Source: Gari tellinella
Lineage: Eukaryota; Mollusca; Bivalvia; Cardiida; Psammobiidae
DNA: 64,000 nucleotides
NCBI GenBank assembly: GCA_922989275.2
Contig: OV277870.1
Location: forward strand, 47,302,356 to 47,366,355
Reading direction: 5' to 3'
Below the pieces are notes generated by a model. The model had not been told where the DNA came from and made no database searches. It saw nothing but the letters and a program-made list of their open reading frames with translations. Both the position numbers and the translations under genes were made by a program. Below are positions 63,936 to 64,000 of the stretch, one piece after another; the first letter of the stretch is position 1, and each line of letters starts with the position of its first letter.

Positions 63936-64000
63936 ACTTGTGTAGTGCCAATGTATTCCTGAACACTGTTTGTGTTTGGCTGTACTCTACAGTGTTAGAC

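Overview
This 64 kb window is eukaryotic, AT-rich and dominated by transposable elements. One spliced gene on the minus strand is spread thinly across about 32 kb. The repeat landscape (many short palindromic MITEs, molluscan-type satellite repeats, decayed L1-like and Jockey/CR1-like retroelements, tRNA-like SINE heads) suggests a bivalve mollusc. The commonest MITE resembles repeats I associate with Dreissena (zebra/quagga mussels); that placement is from memory and is not proven by the sequence.

The gene. Six minus-strand exons with matching phases join into one open frame of 502 codons: 49774-49975, 42915-43003, 32431-32766, 26702-26843, 23968-24098 and 17791-18397. It starts with a signal peptide and then follows the beta-propeller layout of the choice-of-anchor I / MSP130 family (sea-urchin MSP130 is a biomineralisation glycoprotein, and molluscs have relatives). 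The C-terminal end of the domain is missing, so at least one more exon should lie below 17.8 kb or outside the window.

Mobile DNA. (1) About 20 copies of a roughly 246-bp MITE with TA target sites (family A). (2) A roughly 360-bp MITE with CAGTG-CTCCCTCTCTACAACG ends (family B). (3) Foldback elements with GGGCCCGTTT ends (family F). (4) Elements with TTAACCCATTT ends (family J). Families A, B, F and J carry the same kind of central hairpin: CAAACAG, GATCAGA, a variable GC-rich clamp, TCTGATC, CTGTTTG. More than 40 full or partial copies of this hairpin occur in the window. (5) A 2.45 kb hAT-like element with an exact 8-bp target duplication. (6) A 5.55 kb element with long inverted repeats and a zinc-finger ORF. 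(7) A 4.7 kb foldback loaded with short palindrome arrays, nested in a 7.1 kb inverted-repeat-bounded segment. (8) Remnants of at least four non-LTR retrotransposons, several interrupted by later insertions whose empty sites can be read from the restored frame.

Layout: 1-1150 unassigned; 1150-8815 nested inverted-repeat elements; 8880-17790 MITEs, the hAT-like element and satellites, downstream of or within a late intron of the gene; 17791-49975 the gene with TE-filled introns; 49976-64000 upstream DNA with MITEs, duplicated satellites and non-LTR remnants. I saw no rRNA gene, no intact tRNA gene, no CRISPR array and no intact transposase.
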